DNA of 34,856 nucleotides from CAZQLE01 sp964593905 (GTDB taxonomy: Bacteria; Chloroflexota; Anaerolineae; Anaerolineales; Anaerolineaceae), in the NCBI GenBank assembly GCA_964593905.1, contig CAZQLE010000011.1, positions 1-34,856 of the forward strand, given 5' to 3'. Under the pieces are notes generated by a model that saw only the letters and a list, made by a program, of their open reading frames with translations, was not told where the DNA came from and searched no databases. Of the stretch, positions 24,155 through 32,846 are shown in pieces (positions within the stretch are counted from its first letter, which is position 1; the number at the start of each line of letters is the position of its first letter). A program made the position numbers and the translations under genes.

Positions 24155-25183
24155 ATGGACAGTAGCTTAATCTGGGAATGGGTCATTAAATCTCTGGTGT
24201 TGATTTTGGGGCTAACCGGTGGGTTTGCCTATGTCACCCTGTTGGAACGCCGCCTGCTGGCGTGGTTCCAGGTGCGCATTGGTCCCAACCGCACAGGCCC
24301 CTGGGGTTTGCTGCAACCTGTGGCAGATGGCATTAAGCTAATCTTTAAAGAAGAGCTGACCCCAAAGAAGGCCGATAAATTTCTTTTCACCCTCGCGCCG
24401 GTGCTGACCGTGATCCCGGCGTTGATCATCACCGCTGTTGTGCCGTGGGGGCCGCCGGTGCGCATGTTTGGCCGTGAAATTGCGCTGCAAATGGCCGATT
24501 TGAATGTGGGCGTGCTGTATATTATGGCGGTCACGTCCATTTCGGTTTATGGCATCACCCTGGCGGGCTGGTCATCCAACAACAAATATGCCATGCTGGG
24601 TGGGCTGCGCGCCACGGCGCAGATGATCAGTTATGAAATTGCGCTGGGCTTTGCCATGATCGGGCCGGTCATTTTGGCCGGTTCAATGAGCATGAATGAC
24701 ATTGTCGAAGCACAGTCAAAGATGTGGTTTGTCGTACCGCAGTTTGTGGCTTTTGTGATCTATTTCATTTCATCAACTGCCGAAATCAACCGCGCCCCGT
24801 TTGATATGCCCGAAGCCGAGCAAGAATTGACAGCCGGTTATCTGACAGAATACGGCGGGATGAAATTTGCGGTCTCGTTTATGGCGGAATATATCAAACT
24901 GATCGCCATTTCGATGATTGGTTCTTCGCTCTTTCTGGGCGGATACCAGCCGTTGTTTGGCTTTTTGTCCAGTGTGCCGGTTATCGGTGTCATCTTCACC
25001 CCCAGTCCGCTGTGGCTGTTCTTGAAGATGTTTGCGTGGATGTTCGTCATTATCTGGCTGCGGGCCACGCTGCCGCGCATTCGTTATGACCGGCTGATGA
25101 AGCTGGGGTGGAAGATCCTCTTCCCTCTGGCGGTGGCAAATGTGGTTGTGACTGTCCTGGTCATCCTACTGGTAGGAGGGTAG
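24155..25183 (+). CDS. nuoH: NADH-quinone oxidoreductase subunit H
   Basis: A 342-residue membrane subunit that links the quinone chamber to the proton-pumping arm. About eight membrane helices can be picked out. Conserved features include LLERRLLAWFQVRIGPNRTG near the start, KLIFKEELTPKKAD, the acidic loop AEINRAPFDMPEAEQELTAG and the end ATLPRIRYDRLMKLGWK. These charged loops form the quinone cavity and the beginning of the proton channel. GGAGG precedes ATG 24155 at good spacing. Confidence 0.96.
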   Translation: MDSSLIWEWVIKSLVLILGLTGGFAYVTLLERRLLAWFQVRIGPNRTGPWGLLQPVADGIKLIFKEELTPKKADKFLFTLAPVLTVIPALIITAVVPWGPPVRMFGREIALQMADLNVGVLYIMAVTSISVYGITLAGWSSNNKYAMLGGLRATAQMISYEIALGFAMIGPVILAGSMSMNDIVEAQSKMWFVVPQFVAFVIYFISSTAEINRAPFDMPEAEQELTAGYLTEYGGMKFAVSFMAEYIKLIAISMIGSSLFLGGYQPLFGFLSSVPVIGVIFTPSPLWLFLKMFAWMFVIIWLRATLPRIRYDRLMKLGWKILFPLAVANVVVTVLVILLVGG

Positions 25184-25187
25184 TGCC

Positions 25188-25679
25188 ATGCTAAAAGGCC
25201 TGCGTCAAACGCTTCGGTCTCTGTTTGAAGAAAAAGTGACCATTCAATATCCCGAGCAAAAGCGCCCGGTGCGTGCCCGGTTTAAGGGCCGCCATGTGCT
25301 TAAGCGCTATGACAACGGGTTGGAGAAATGCATCGGTTGTGCATTGTGTGCGGCGGCCTGCCCGGCCGACGCAATCTTTGTGGAAGCTTCGGAAAACACT
25401 GATGAAGAACGGTATTCGCCGGGTGAACGCTATGCCAGCACATATGAAATTAATATGCTGCGCTGCATCTACTGCGGCTTTTGTGAAGATGCCTGCCCGA
25501 CCGAGGCGATTGTGTTGGGCGATAATTATGAGCTTTCGTTCACCGAACGGGCCGCTTCCATTTACGGTAAAGATCTGCTGCTCGAGCCGGTGAAAGAAAA
25601 CGGGCAGTTGACCCCGCAAAAGACCCCGCCCGGTGTATTTACCCGCTCGGTGCCTGAGATGCAAGACCCCATAGATTAG
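25188..25679 (+). CDS. nuoI: NADH-quinone oxidoreductase subunit I
   Basis: A 163-residue ferredoxin-like subunit with two [4Fe-4S] clusters, N6a and N6b, which carry electrons to NuoB. The eight cysteines are in two CxxCxxCxxxCP motifs: Cys48/51/54/58 (CIGCALCAAACP) and Cys93/96/99/103 (CIYCGFCEDACP). The start is four bases after nuoH, with GTAGGAGG as ribosome site inside the end of nuoH. A C-terminal tail of about 30 residues after the clusters is proline-rich and without recognised function. Confidence 0.96.
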   Translation: MLKGLRQTLRSLFEEKVTIQYPEQKRPVRARFKGRHVLKRYDNGLEKCIGCALCAAACPADAIFVEASENTDEERYSPGERYASTYEINMLRCIYCGFCEDACPTEAIVLGDNYELSFTERAASIYGKDLLLEPVKENGQLTPQKTPPGVFTRSVPEMQDPID

Positions 25680-25693
25680 GGAGGTTTACCGCA

Positions 25694-26245
25694 ATGTCGA
25701 TAGGTTCAATGATAGCGTTCGGTTTTCTCGGGGTGGTAGTGGTCGCGAGTGGAATTGCGATGCTGCTCAGCCGCAATGCGGTATATGCTGCCCTCTTTTT
25801 GGTGTTAAATTTTGTCACTGTGGCAGTGCTTTATTTGATTTTGGGCGCGCCGTTTATTTCGCTGGTGCAAATCACCGTCTATGCCGGTTCGATCATGGTG
25901 CTGTTTTTGTTTGTCATCATGCTGCTGGGGGCAGATAAGATGCCGGCCGGTGAACCGCTGCGTTTTCAACGCGGTCTGGCGCTGCTGTTGGGCGGCGTGT
26001 TTGTAGCCGAGCTGGTGGCTTTTCTGGTCTTCCGCAGTGAGTTGACCGGCCTGGTGAACCCCATTCCGGCCGATCAGGCGTCTCCGGCGGCGATTGGGAA
26101 TATGCTGTTTACCAAGTATGCGCTGCCGTTTGAGCTGACGGGCTTTGTACTGCTGGTGGCAACGGTGGGGGCAATTTTGTTAACCCGCAGCGATGCCAAC
26201 CTGAAACGTAGTGAGACGATTCAAAAGAAAGAAAATCCCCAGTAA
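25694..26245 (+). CDS. nuoJ: NADH-quinone oxidoreductase subunit J
   Basis: A 183-residue hydrophobic subunit with five predicted membrane helices, beginning IAFGFLGVVVVASGIAMLL. The third-helix signature LVQITVYAGSIMVLFLFVIM, which includes the pi-bulge glycine involved in coupling, is intact, and the preceding YAALFLVLNFVTVAVLYLIL is typical. Ribosome site GGGAGG lies upstream. Length is close to that of E. coli NuoJ. Confidence 0.95.
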   Translation: MSIGSMIAFGFLGVVVVASGIAMLLSRNAVYAALFLVLNFVTVAVLYLILGAPFISLVQITVYAGSIMVLFLFVIMLLGADKMPAGEPLRFQRGLALLLGGVFVAELVAFLVFRSELTGLVNPIPADQASPAAIGNMLFTKYALPFELTGFVLLVATVGAILLTRSDANLKRSETIQKKENPQ

Positions 26246-26297
26246 TGGGTTTCCTGCGCTGGTTTCAGGGCGGCGCAGCAAGCCGACGGAGGGTGCT

Positions 26298-26600
26298 ATG
26301 ATATCGATTGCTTATTTTATTGTTCTTTCAGCGATCATGTTTGTTACCGGCATTATTGGCGTGCTGCTACGCCGCAACAGCCTGGTGACGTTTATGTCGT
26401 TGGAAATGATGTTCAATGCTGCGAATTTGCTGTTTGTAACTTTTGCCGCTTATTACGGTTCACTGGCGGGGCAAATTTCGGTCTTTTTTGTAATGACAGT
26501 GGCGGCTGCCGAAGTGGCCGTGGGTCTGGCGCTGATGGTGGAGATCTTCCGTACCAAGCACAGCATTGATCTGGACCAGATGAATAAACTGAAGGGCTAG
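26298..26600 (+). CDS. nuoK: NADH-quinone oxidoreductase subunit K
   Basis: A 100-residue, three-helix membrane subunit. The proton-channel glutamates are Glu36 (SLEMMFNAANL) and Glu72 (AAAEVAVGLAL), at the same positions as in E. coli NuoK. The open frame extends upstream to 26211 inside the end of nuoJ, but GGAGGG (26288-26293) directly before ATG 26298 and the standard family length fix the start there. A gap of 52 bases separates it from nuoJ. Confidence 0.96.
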   Translation: MISIAYFIVLSAIMFVTGIIGVLLRRNSLVTFMSLEMMFNAANLLFVTFAAYYGSLAGQISVFFVMTVAAAEVAVGLALMVEIFRTKHSIDLDQMNKLKG

Positions 26601-26608
26601 GAGGTGAC

Positions 26609-28615
26609 ATGGAAGCAAGTACGTTAAGTTCTGCTGCTGCACAGATCGCTCCCCTGGCTCCGTGGGTGTTGGCTGCGCCGCTGATTGGGCTGCTGATCAA
26701 CCTGGTCATCGGTAAGCGGATCGGCGAGGTGGGCATTGGGTTAACCGCCAGCCTGGCGACGGCGGCTTCATTTGTGTTGGCCGCAATGATGACTGTTTTG
26801 CTGCTGCCCGAACCCGAGGCCGTGCGGGTGGTTCTGGCCGATTGGATTAACGTGGGCAGCCTGAATTTGCCATGGGCGCTGCGCGTGGATACGCTTTCGC
26901 TGACCATGATGCTGGTGGTGTCGGGCGTGGGCACGTTGATTCATGTTTATGCCACCGCCTATATGCACAGCGATGTGCGTCATAATGGCGACCCCGCTCG
27001 TTATCGCCGTTTCTTTGTCTATTTCAACCTGTTTATCCTGGCGATGCTGATTCTGGTCAGCGCAGACAACTTTGTGATGTTGTTTGTTGGCTGGGAAGGT
27101 GTGGGGTTGTGTTCTTATCTCTTGATCGGTTTCTGGTTTGAAAAAGGCGAAGGCGGGCTGGGCAATGCCAAAGCGGCCAAGAAGGCCTTTACGGTCAACC
27201 GGGTGGGCGACTTTGGTCTGCTCATCGCGTTGTTCCTCATCTTCTGGAATTTTGGCACGTTCAATTTTGATGCGGTTTTTGAGCAGGTTCCCCAACTGGC
27301 TGCGGCTGCGCCGGGCGTGTTAACCGCCATTGGCCTGTTTATGCTGCTGGGTGTAACCGGCAAATCGGCGCAGCTTCCGTTGTATATCTGGCTGCCCGAT
27401 GCAATGGCCGGCCCGACCCCGGTTTCGGCGTTGATCCATGCGGCGACGATGGTCACGGCCGGTGTTTATCTGGTGGCCCGTTCTGCGGCCATTTATGCGG
27501 CCGCCCCGCTGGCAATGAGCGTGGTGATGTGGGTGGGTGCGGCAACGGCCCTGTTTGCGGCGACCATTGCTGTGGCGCAAACCGATATCAAAAAAGTGCT
27601 GGCCTATTCCACCATCAGCCAACTGGGCTTTATGGTGGCGGCGGTGGGCATGGGCGCTTATGTGGCCGGGATGTTCCACTTAATTACCCACGCCTTCTTC
27701 AAAGCGCTGCTGTTTCTCTCGGCCGGTTCGGTAATTTTGGGGGTGGAACACGGTCATGCTGTTTCGCACGGCGGGCACCACGAAGCCAACCATGATGGCG
27801 GTCATAATGCTTTTGATCCGCAGGATATGCGCAACATGGGCGGTTTGCAGAGCAAGATGCCGGTGACCTTCTGGGTCTATTTGATTGGCGCACTGGCCCT
27901 GGCCGGAATTGCCCCGCTGGCTGGCTTCTTCTCGAAGGATGAAATTCTGGCTGCGGCTGCAATGACCAACCCGGTGCTGGTGGTCATGCTGGTATCTGCG
28001 GCGTTTCTGACCGCCTTTTATATGGGGCGGCAGGTGTTTATGGTGTTCTTTGGCAAAGCGCGCACTACGGCTGCCGAACGGGCGCACGAAAGCCCGGCGC
28101 TGATCACCGTTCCGCTGGGGGTGCTGGCTGTGCTTTCTGCGCTGGGCGGGGCGTTAAACCTGCCCGGTGTGTATACCCTGGAACACTGGTTGGAACATAC
28201 CATTGAAACCGGTTTGAAAGTGGAAGCGAACTGGGTGTTGGCCGGGGTGACGGTTGCCCTGGCTCTGGCGGCAATCTTCCTGGCCTGGCTGCTTTATGGC
28301 AAGCGGATGACGCCGGCCAGTGCACCCGACCCGCTGCAGAAAAACCTGGGCGGTTTGTTTGCAGCCATGAAAAATAAGTGGTGGGTGGATGAGCTGTATG
28401 AGAAATTGTTCATCCAACCCTACCGGGATCTTTCACGCTGGTTTGCCAGAACGGTGGACCAGGGTGGAATTGATGGCCTGGTAAACGGGATCGGCAGCCT
28501 GTCGGCCGGTCTATCGGGGATGCTGCGCAGCCTGCAAAACGGTTTTGTGCGCTCCTACACGCTGACCCTGGTGGTGGGCGTGGTGGTCATTCTGGCGTAT
28601 CTTCTGCTGAGGTGA
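26609..28615 (+). CDS. nuoL: NADH-quinone oxidoreductase subunit L
   Basis: A 668-residue antiporter-like subunit at the far end of the membrane arm and one of the three main proton channels. Typical segments are WEGVGLCSYLLIGFWFEK, GKSAQLPLYIWLPDAMAGPT, PVSALIHAATMVTAGVYL and the HAFFKALLFLSAGSVI helix. The long C-terminal extension contains the lateral helix and final anchor (LTLVVGVVVILAYLLLR). A histidine-rich insertion at about residues 380-402 (HGHAVSHGGHHEANHDGGH) follows the GSVI helix, longer than in the usual NuoL. The start has the near-perfect ribosome site GGAGGTGA. Confidence 0.96.
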   Translation: MEASTLSSAAAQIAPLAPWVLAAPLIGLLINLVIGKRIGEVGIGLTASLATAASFVLAAMMTVLLLPEPEAVRVVLADWINVGSLNLPWALRVDTLSLTMMLVVSGVGTLIHVYATAYMHSDVRHNGDPARYRRFFVYFNLFILAMLILVSADNFVMLFVGWEGVGLCSYLLIGFWFEKGEGGLGNAKAAKKAFTVNRVGDFGLLIALFLIFWNFGTFNFDAVFEQVPQLAAAAPGVLTAIGLFMLLGVTGKSAQLPLYIWLPDAMAGPTPVSALIHAATMVTAGVYLVARSAAIYAAAPLAMSVVMWVGAATALFAATIAVAQTDIKKVLAYSTISQLGFMVAAVGMGAYVAGMFHLITHAFFKALLFLSAGSVILGVEHGHAVSHGGHHEANHDGGHNAFDPQDMRNMGGLQSKMPVTFWVYLIGALALAGIAPLAGFFSKDEILAAAAMTNPVLVVMLVSAAFLTAFYMGRQVFMVFFGKARTTAAERAHESPALITVPLGVLAVLSALGGALNLPGVYTLEHWLEHTIETGLKVEANWVLAGVTVALALAAIFLAWLLYGKRMTPASAPDPLQKNLGGLFAAMKNKWWVDELYEKLFIQPYRDLSRWFARTVDQGGIDGLVNGIGSLSAGLSGMLRSLQNGFVRSYTLTLVVGVVVILAYLLLR

Positions 28616-28616
28616 T

Positions 28617-30125
28617 ATGAATGCTGCAATCCATCCTCTTGTGCTGCTAACATTTTTCCCGCTCCTGGGGGCGTTGGTGCTGCTGTTGTTCCGTGAAGAG
28701 CAGCGCACGGCCATCCGCTGGACGGCGCTGGCGGCTTCGTTGATCACCTTTGGCCTGTCGATCTGGGTGCTTTTGCAATATCGGTCCGGTGAAGCCGGAA
28801 TGCAACTGGAAGTGAACCGGGTGTGGTTGATGGTGGGCAATACACCCATCGCCTTCCATCTGGGGGTGGATGGTCTGAGCATTTTGATGGTGCTTCTGAC
28901 TGCTTTTCTAACCCCGCTGGCAATCCTTTCAACCTGGACGGCGGTCAAAGAGCGGGTGAAGGGCTTTATGCTCTTCTTTTTGCTGCTCGAAACCGGAATG
29001 CTGGGCGTCTTTGTGGCGCTCGACCTGGTGCTGTTTTACATCTTCTGGGAATTCACGCTCATCCCGATGATCTTCCTGATTGGCATCTGGGGCGGTGAAC
29101 GGCGCGTATATGCTGCGGTTAAGTTCTTCCTTTTCACCATGGCCGGTTCGGTGCTGATGCTGTTGGGCATTCTGTATATCGGCTGGCAGGCGGGCACCTT
29201 CTCGGTGACTGATCTGCTTGGGATGCGTTCGGCCTATAGCGGGGCGCAGCTCTGGCTCTTCCTGGCGTTTGGAATTGCCTTTGCCATCAAGGTGCCGGTT
29301 TTTCCCTTCCACACCTGGCTGCCCGATGCGCATGTGGAGGCGCCGACTGCCGGTTCGGTCATTCTGGCCGGCGTGCTGCTGAAGATGGGTTCGTATGGCT
29401 TTCTGCGCTTCAATATCCCGCTCTTTCCCGAGGCTTCGCTGACTTTGGCGCCGTGGATTGCGGCGCTGGCGGTGATCGGCATTCTCTACGGGGCCGCGGT
29501 GGCCTATGCCCAGCAGGATGTGAAGAAGCTGGTTGCTTATTCATCGGTAAGCCATCTGGGTTTTGTGATGCTGGGTATGTTTGCGCTCAATGTGCAGGGC
29601 ATTTCCGGCTCGATTTTACAGATGGTCAATCATGGGTTGAGCACCGGGGCACTGTTCTTGCTGGTGGGAATGCTGTATGAACGACGTCACACCCGCGAAC
29701 TGGCGGCCTTTGGCGGTCTGTGGAAGGTGGTTCCGGTGCTGGCGGTGATTTCGCTGGTGGTATCGCTTTCTTCCATGGGTCTGCCGGGCTTGAACGGCTT
29801 TGTGGGCGAGTTCACCATTTTGCTGGGCTCGTTTGGCTCCAGTGCGTATCAAAGCCCCTGGTTTGCCGGGGTGGCTGCGCTGGGGGTGATTCTGGCGGCC
29901 GTCTACATGTTGAAGATGTTCGAAAAGCTCTTCCTGGGCCCGGTAACACAGGAAGAAAATCGCAAGCTGCTGGACCTGAACGTGCGCGAAGTTCTGGTTC
30001 TGGCGCCTTTACTGGTTGTGATTTTTTGGATTGGGATTTATCCCCAACCATTTTTCAATTTGATTAATCCCACCGTGGAGCAGCTTGTAGCGGCTGTCCA
30101 ATCGGCTGCGGTTGCGCTTCACTAA
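28617..30125 (+). CDS. nuoM: NADH-quinone oxidoreductase subunit M
   Basis: A 502-residue antiporter-like proton-channel subunit. About fourteen membrane helices are present. The helix FYIFWEFTLIPMIFLIGIWG carries the channel glutamate, and KVPVFPFHTWLPDAHVEAPT and SVILAGVLLKMGSYGFLR carry the central lysine region. KKLVAYSSVSHLGFVMLG is the conserved later segment. It begins one base after the nuoL stop, with GAGGTGAT as ribosome site, indicating coupled translation. Confidence 0.96.
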   Translation: MNAAIHPLVLLTFFPLLGALVLLLFREEQRTAIRWTALAASLITFGLSIWVLLQYRSGEAGMQLEVNRVWLMVGNTPIAFHLGVDGLSILMVLLTAFLTPLAILSTWTAVKERVKGFMLFFLLLETGMLGVFVALDLVLFYIFWEFTLIPMIFLIGIWGGERRVYAAVKFFLFTMAGSVLMLLGILYIGWQAGTFSVTDLLGMRSAYSGAQLWLFLAFGIAFAIKVPVFPFHTWLPDAHVEAPTAGSVILAGVLLKMGSYGFLRFNIPLFPEASLTLAPWIAALAVIGILYGAAVAYAQQDVKKLVAYSSVSHLGFVMLGMFALNVQGISGSILQMVNHGLSTGALFLLVGMLYERRHTRELAAFGGLWKVVPVLAVISLVVSLSSMGLPGLNGFVGEFTILLGSFGSSAYQSPWFAGVAALGVILAAVYMLKMFEKLFLGPVTQEENRKLLDLNVREVLVLAPLLVVIFWIGIYPQPFFNLINPTVEQLVAAVQSAAVALH

Positions 30126-30139
30126 GGAGGGTTGCACTG

Positions 30140-31585
30140 ATGACACTTGATGACCTGAAAGTAATCTTGCCGCTGGCGACGCTGGCCTGCTGGGCGACCG
30201 TCCTGCTCCTGGTGGATTTGTGGATTCCGCAGAAACGGAAGGGGATTACTGCACTGCTGGCCGCTTTTGGCCTGGCGCTGGCGCTGGGGATCAGCCTGAC
30301 CCGCACGGGCATGTCTCTTTCGGCTTTTGGCGGCTCGGTGGTGGTGGATGGTTTTGCGGTTTTTCTGGATGTGATTTTTCTGGTGAGCGCACTGGCCGGG
30401 GTGGCTCTGGCCTATGATTATCTGCGCCGCATGGGAATTGAACGCGGTGAATATTATTCGCTGTTGTTGTTTGCCACCTGCGGGATGATCTTGATGACCT
30501 ATGCCAATGATCTGATCATCGTCTTTCTCGCGCTCGAATTTTTGTCGATCCCGTTGTATATCCTGGCCGGTTTTATCCGCCTGGACCCGTTTTCAGAAGA
30601 ATCGGCCCTGAAATATTTCTTGATGGGCGCTTTTTCGTCGGGGTTTGTGCTGTATGGTGTGGCGCTGATCTATGGCGCCACGGCGCGCACCGATCTGCCG
30701 GGTGTACTGGCGGCGGTGACCAATGGGCCGGCAAGCATGCCCCTCTTTTTGATCGGCGCGGTGATGCTGCTGGTGGGCTTTGGGTTCAAATCGGCCGTGG
30801 TGCCTTTTCACATGTGGGCGCCAGATGTGTATCACGGCGCACCATCTTCGGTGACGGCTTTTATGTCGGTGGGCGCAAAGGCGGCCGGTTTCGCGGCGTT
30901 GATGCGCATGTTTGTGGGGGTTTTTCCTGGCCTTTCAGATGACCTGACCCCGGTTTTGTGGGGGTTGGCAGCGGTGACGATGGTGGTGGGCAATTTGCTG
31001 GCCATCTCACAGACCAATATCAAGCGTCTGCTGGCTTATTCTTCCATTGCCCAGTCGGGCTATTTGCTGATGGCTTTTGTGCCCTACGGCATGGGCGATC
31101 AGTTGAGCAGCACCGTGGCTTCGATGTTATTCTTCCTGGTGGCTTACAGCTTATCAACCCTGGGGGCCTGGGGGGTGGTGATTGCGCTGGAGAAGGCCGA
31201 AGGGAAGGGGCTGGAACTGGCCGATTATGCCGGCGCAGGGCGCAAGTATCCGCTGCTGGGTGTGGCGATGACGGTGTTTATGCTTTCAAATATTGGCATG
31301 CCGCTCACGCTGGGCTTCTGGGGGAAGTTGTATCTCTTCCGCAATGCGGTGGATGCCGGGTTTATTGGGCTGGCGCTGATCGGTCTGCTGGCTTCGGTGT
31401 TCTCGGCGTTTTACTATCTGCGCGTGGTGGTGATGATGTACATGCGCAGCGGCGACCCCGAAGCGCGGCCGGATGTGTGGGTGAATTTGACGGCTGCTGC
31501 CGCGGCGGCGGCAACCGTGGGCTTCAGCTTCATCCCCGGCACGCTGTTGCAATGGGCCTACGCGGCGGTGATGCAGTTGTTGTAA
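30140..31585 (+). CDS. nuoN: NADH-quinone oxidoreductase subunit N
   Basis: A 481-residue antiporter-like subunit and the last gene of the operon. Markers are FLALEFLSIPLYILAGFIR with its channel glutamate, FGFKSAVVPFHMWAPDVYHG with the lysine region, and IKRLLAYSSIAQSGYLLM. The length is normal. GGAGGG precedes ATG 30140. A clear intrinsic terminator follows within 30 bases, so the operon ends here. Confidence 0.96.
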   Translation: MTLDDLKVILPLATLACWATVLLLVDLWIPQKRKGITALLAAFGLALALGISLTRTGMSLSAFGGSVVVDGFAVFLDVIFLVSALAGVALAYDYLRRMGIERGEYYSLLLFATCGMILMTYANDLIIVFLALEFLSIPLYILAGFIRLDPFSEESALKYFLMGAFSSGFVLYGVALIYGATARTDLPGVLAAVTNGPASMPLFLIGAVMLLVGFGFKSAVVPFHMWAPDVYHGAPSSVTAFMSVGAKAAGFAALMRMFVGVFPGLSDDLTPVLWGLAAVTMVVGNLLAISQTNIKRLLAYSSIAQSGYLLMAFVPYGMGDQLSSTVASMLFFLVAYSLSTLGAWGVVIALEKAEGKGLELADYAGAGRKYPLLGVAMTVFMLSNIGMPLTLGFWGKLYLFRNAVDAGFIGLALIGLLASVFSAFYYLRVVVMMYMRSGDPEARPDVWVNLTAAAAAAATVGFSFIPGTLLQWAYAAVMQLL

Positions 31586-31610
31586 GCCAACGCAGGGTGA
31601 TTTTTCAGGG

Positions 31611-31650
31611 TGGGCAGTGAGTCGGATTGTGGACTCACTGCTCATTTTTT
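31611..31650 (+). terminator. Intrinsic terminator of the nuo operon
   Basis: A 13-bp stem (31611-31623 with 31632-31644, one G-T pair) contains GCAGTGAGTC and GACTCACTGC around an eight-base loop and is followed at once by six T (31645-31650). Confidence 0.9.
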
Positions 31651-31679
31651 CTGCCCGCTGCTCTCTCCCGTGTTCCCCA

Positions 31680-31688
31680 TGCTATAAT
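31680..31688 (+). promoter_or_regulatory. Extended -10 promoter for the lipoprotein/exporter unit
   Basis: TGCTATAAT gives a perfect extended -10 box 34 bases before the next start codon. No clear -35 box is seen. It follows directly on the nuo terminator. Confidence 0.6.
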
Positions 31689-31722
31689 TCAGCTGATACA
31701 GCATTCTTTTGAAAGGTAAGCT

Positions 31723-32250
31723 ATGAAACACTGGTATTCAATTTTAGCCGGGTTGGTCCTGGCGGCCGGATGTGTTCCGGCTGCGGCGACCCCCGCCCCC
31801 AGACTGGAAGTAACATCTGCGGTTGCGCAGGAAGGCGCGGCGACCCCTGTTCCGGTATCGCAACTGAATCATTGCAAAGACAGTGTATGCTTGATGGATG
31901 TGCATGTCTTGAACGACAGCGAAGATCTGCTGGTGATCTTTGAGGTGGTTTTGATCGACGGCACCCTGCCGCCGCCGGTGGATTTTTTGTTGACCAATGA
32001 TCTGGTGATCAAGGTGAGCGATGAAAAAGGTGCGCAGCTTTTCAGCGAAACGGTGGCAAAGGAAGATGTCTTTTGTTATGTTGGCAGAGATGCCCCGTGG
32101 AGCATGGACCGCGAAAGCGCCGCCTGTGGCATGATGAAGCCCCTGGCCGGGTTGAGCAGCCCGCCGGCAGTTGGCAGCGCCGTGACAGTCTATGTGCCTG
32201 AATTTACCCAATTTTTAGCGACGGTGACTGTCGAAACGGCGGAACCCTGA
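31723..32250 (+). CDS. Small uncharacterised lipoprotein
   Basis: This 175-residue protein has a lipoprotein signal peptide ending in the lipobox LAAGC (Cys17), so it should be anchored to the outer face of the membrane. A short Ala/Pro/Thr-rich linker follows. The folded part contains CKDSVCLMDVHVLNDSED, a likely disulphide pair, and further cysteines in FCYVGRD and ESAACGMM. The strand pattern (DLLVIFEVVLID, DLVIKVSDEKG, VTVYVPEFTQFLATVTVE) suggests a beta-sandwich. I recognise no family. AAAGG precedes the start, and the next gene begins 11 bases after the stop. Confidence 0.75.
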   Translation: MKHWYSILAGLVLAAGCVPAAATPAPRLEVTSAVAQEGAATPVPVSQLNHCKDSVCLMDVHVLNDSEDLLVIFEVVLIDGTLPPPVDFLLTNDLVIKVSDEKGAQLFSETVAKEDVFCYVGRDAPWSMDRESAACGMMKPLAGLSSPPAVGSAVTVYVPEFTQFLATVTVETAEP

Positions 32251-32261
32251 GGAGATGCTGG

Positions 32262-32828
32262 ATGAAAAAACGAACCGGGATTGTTCAGGGTCTTTATGAA
32301 GCCCGCGATCAAGAAAGTTTTGTAACCTCAACCTGCCCCAATCTGCGATTAACCTTTGCCGGCATCGAAGGCGACCGCCACGCCGGTTTAACCCGTCCGG
32401 CAGATTCACGGGTGCCGCATTACCCGCGCGGCACTGAGATTCGCAATACGCGCCAGTTATCGCTGGTGTCGGTGGAAGAATTGCAGGAAATTGCCGCCGG
32501 GCTGGGCGTGCCACAGGTGCTGCCCGAATGGCTGGGCGCCAATCTGCTGGTGAGCGGAATTCCGGCGCTGACCCGGCTGACGCCGGGCACGCGTCTGTTT
32601 TTCCCTGGAGAAGCCGTGTTGGTGGTGGATGAAGAGAACATGCCCTGCAAGGGGCCCGGCAAGGTCCTTCAGGCGCAGTACCCCGAACAGGCCGATCTGG
32701 TGGCGCGCTTTATCAAAACCGGGCTGCACCGGCGCGGCGTAACTGCCTGGGTGGAGCGGCCGGGGATGATTGCGGCCGGTGATACCTTTGAGGCGCATAT
32801 TCCGGTCTTTGAGTTGTACCCTTTCTAA
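32262..32828 (+). CDS. MOSC-domain protein
   Basis: This 188-residue cytoplasmic protein matches the stand-alone MOSC domain (molybdenum cofactor sulphurase C-terminal; YiiM-like). Visible features are the early GIEGDRHAG motif, LVSVEELQEIA, GANLLVSGI, and the conserved Cys129 in ENMPCKGPGKVL, which in this family lies at the cofactor or sulphur site. Such proteins are linked to molybdenum cofactor handling or reduction of N-hydroxylated compounds. No molybdenum enzyme is encoded nearby. GAGGAG upstream of ATG 32262 is a good ribosome site. Confidence 0.85.
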   Translation: MKKRTGIVQGLYEARDQESFVTSTCPNLRLTFAGIEGDRHAGLTRPADSRVPHYPRGTEIRNTRQLSLVSVEELQEIAAGLGVPQVLPEWLGANLLVSGIPALTRLTPGTRLFFPGEAVLVVDEENMPCKGPGKVLQAQYPEQADLVARFIKTGLHRRGVTAWVERPGMIAAGDTFEAHIPVFELYPF

Positions 32829-32846
32829 CTGGCATGGACGATACGC

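Noticed and set aside
30958..31620. A 220-residue frame overlapping nuoN
   Set aside because: It is a shadow of nuoN with glycine-rich composition and runs into the terminator.
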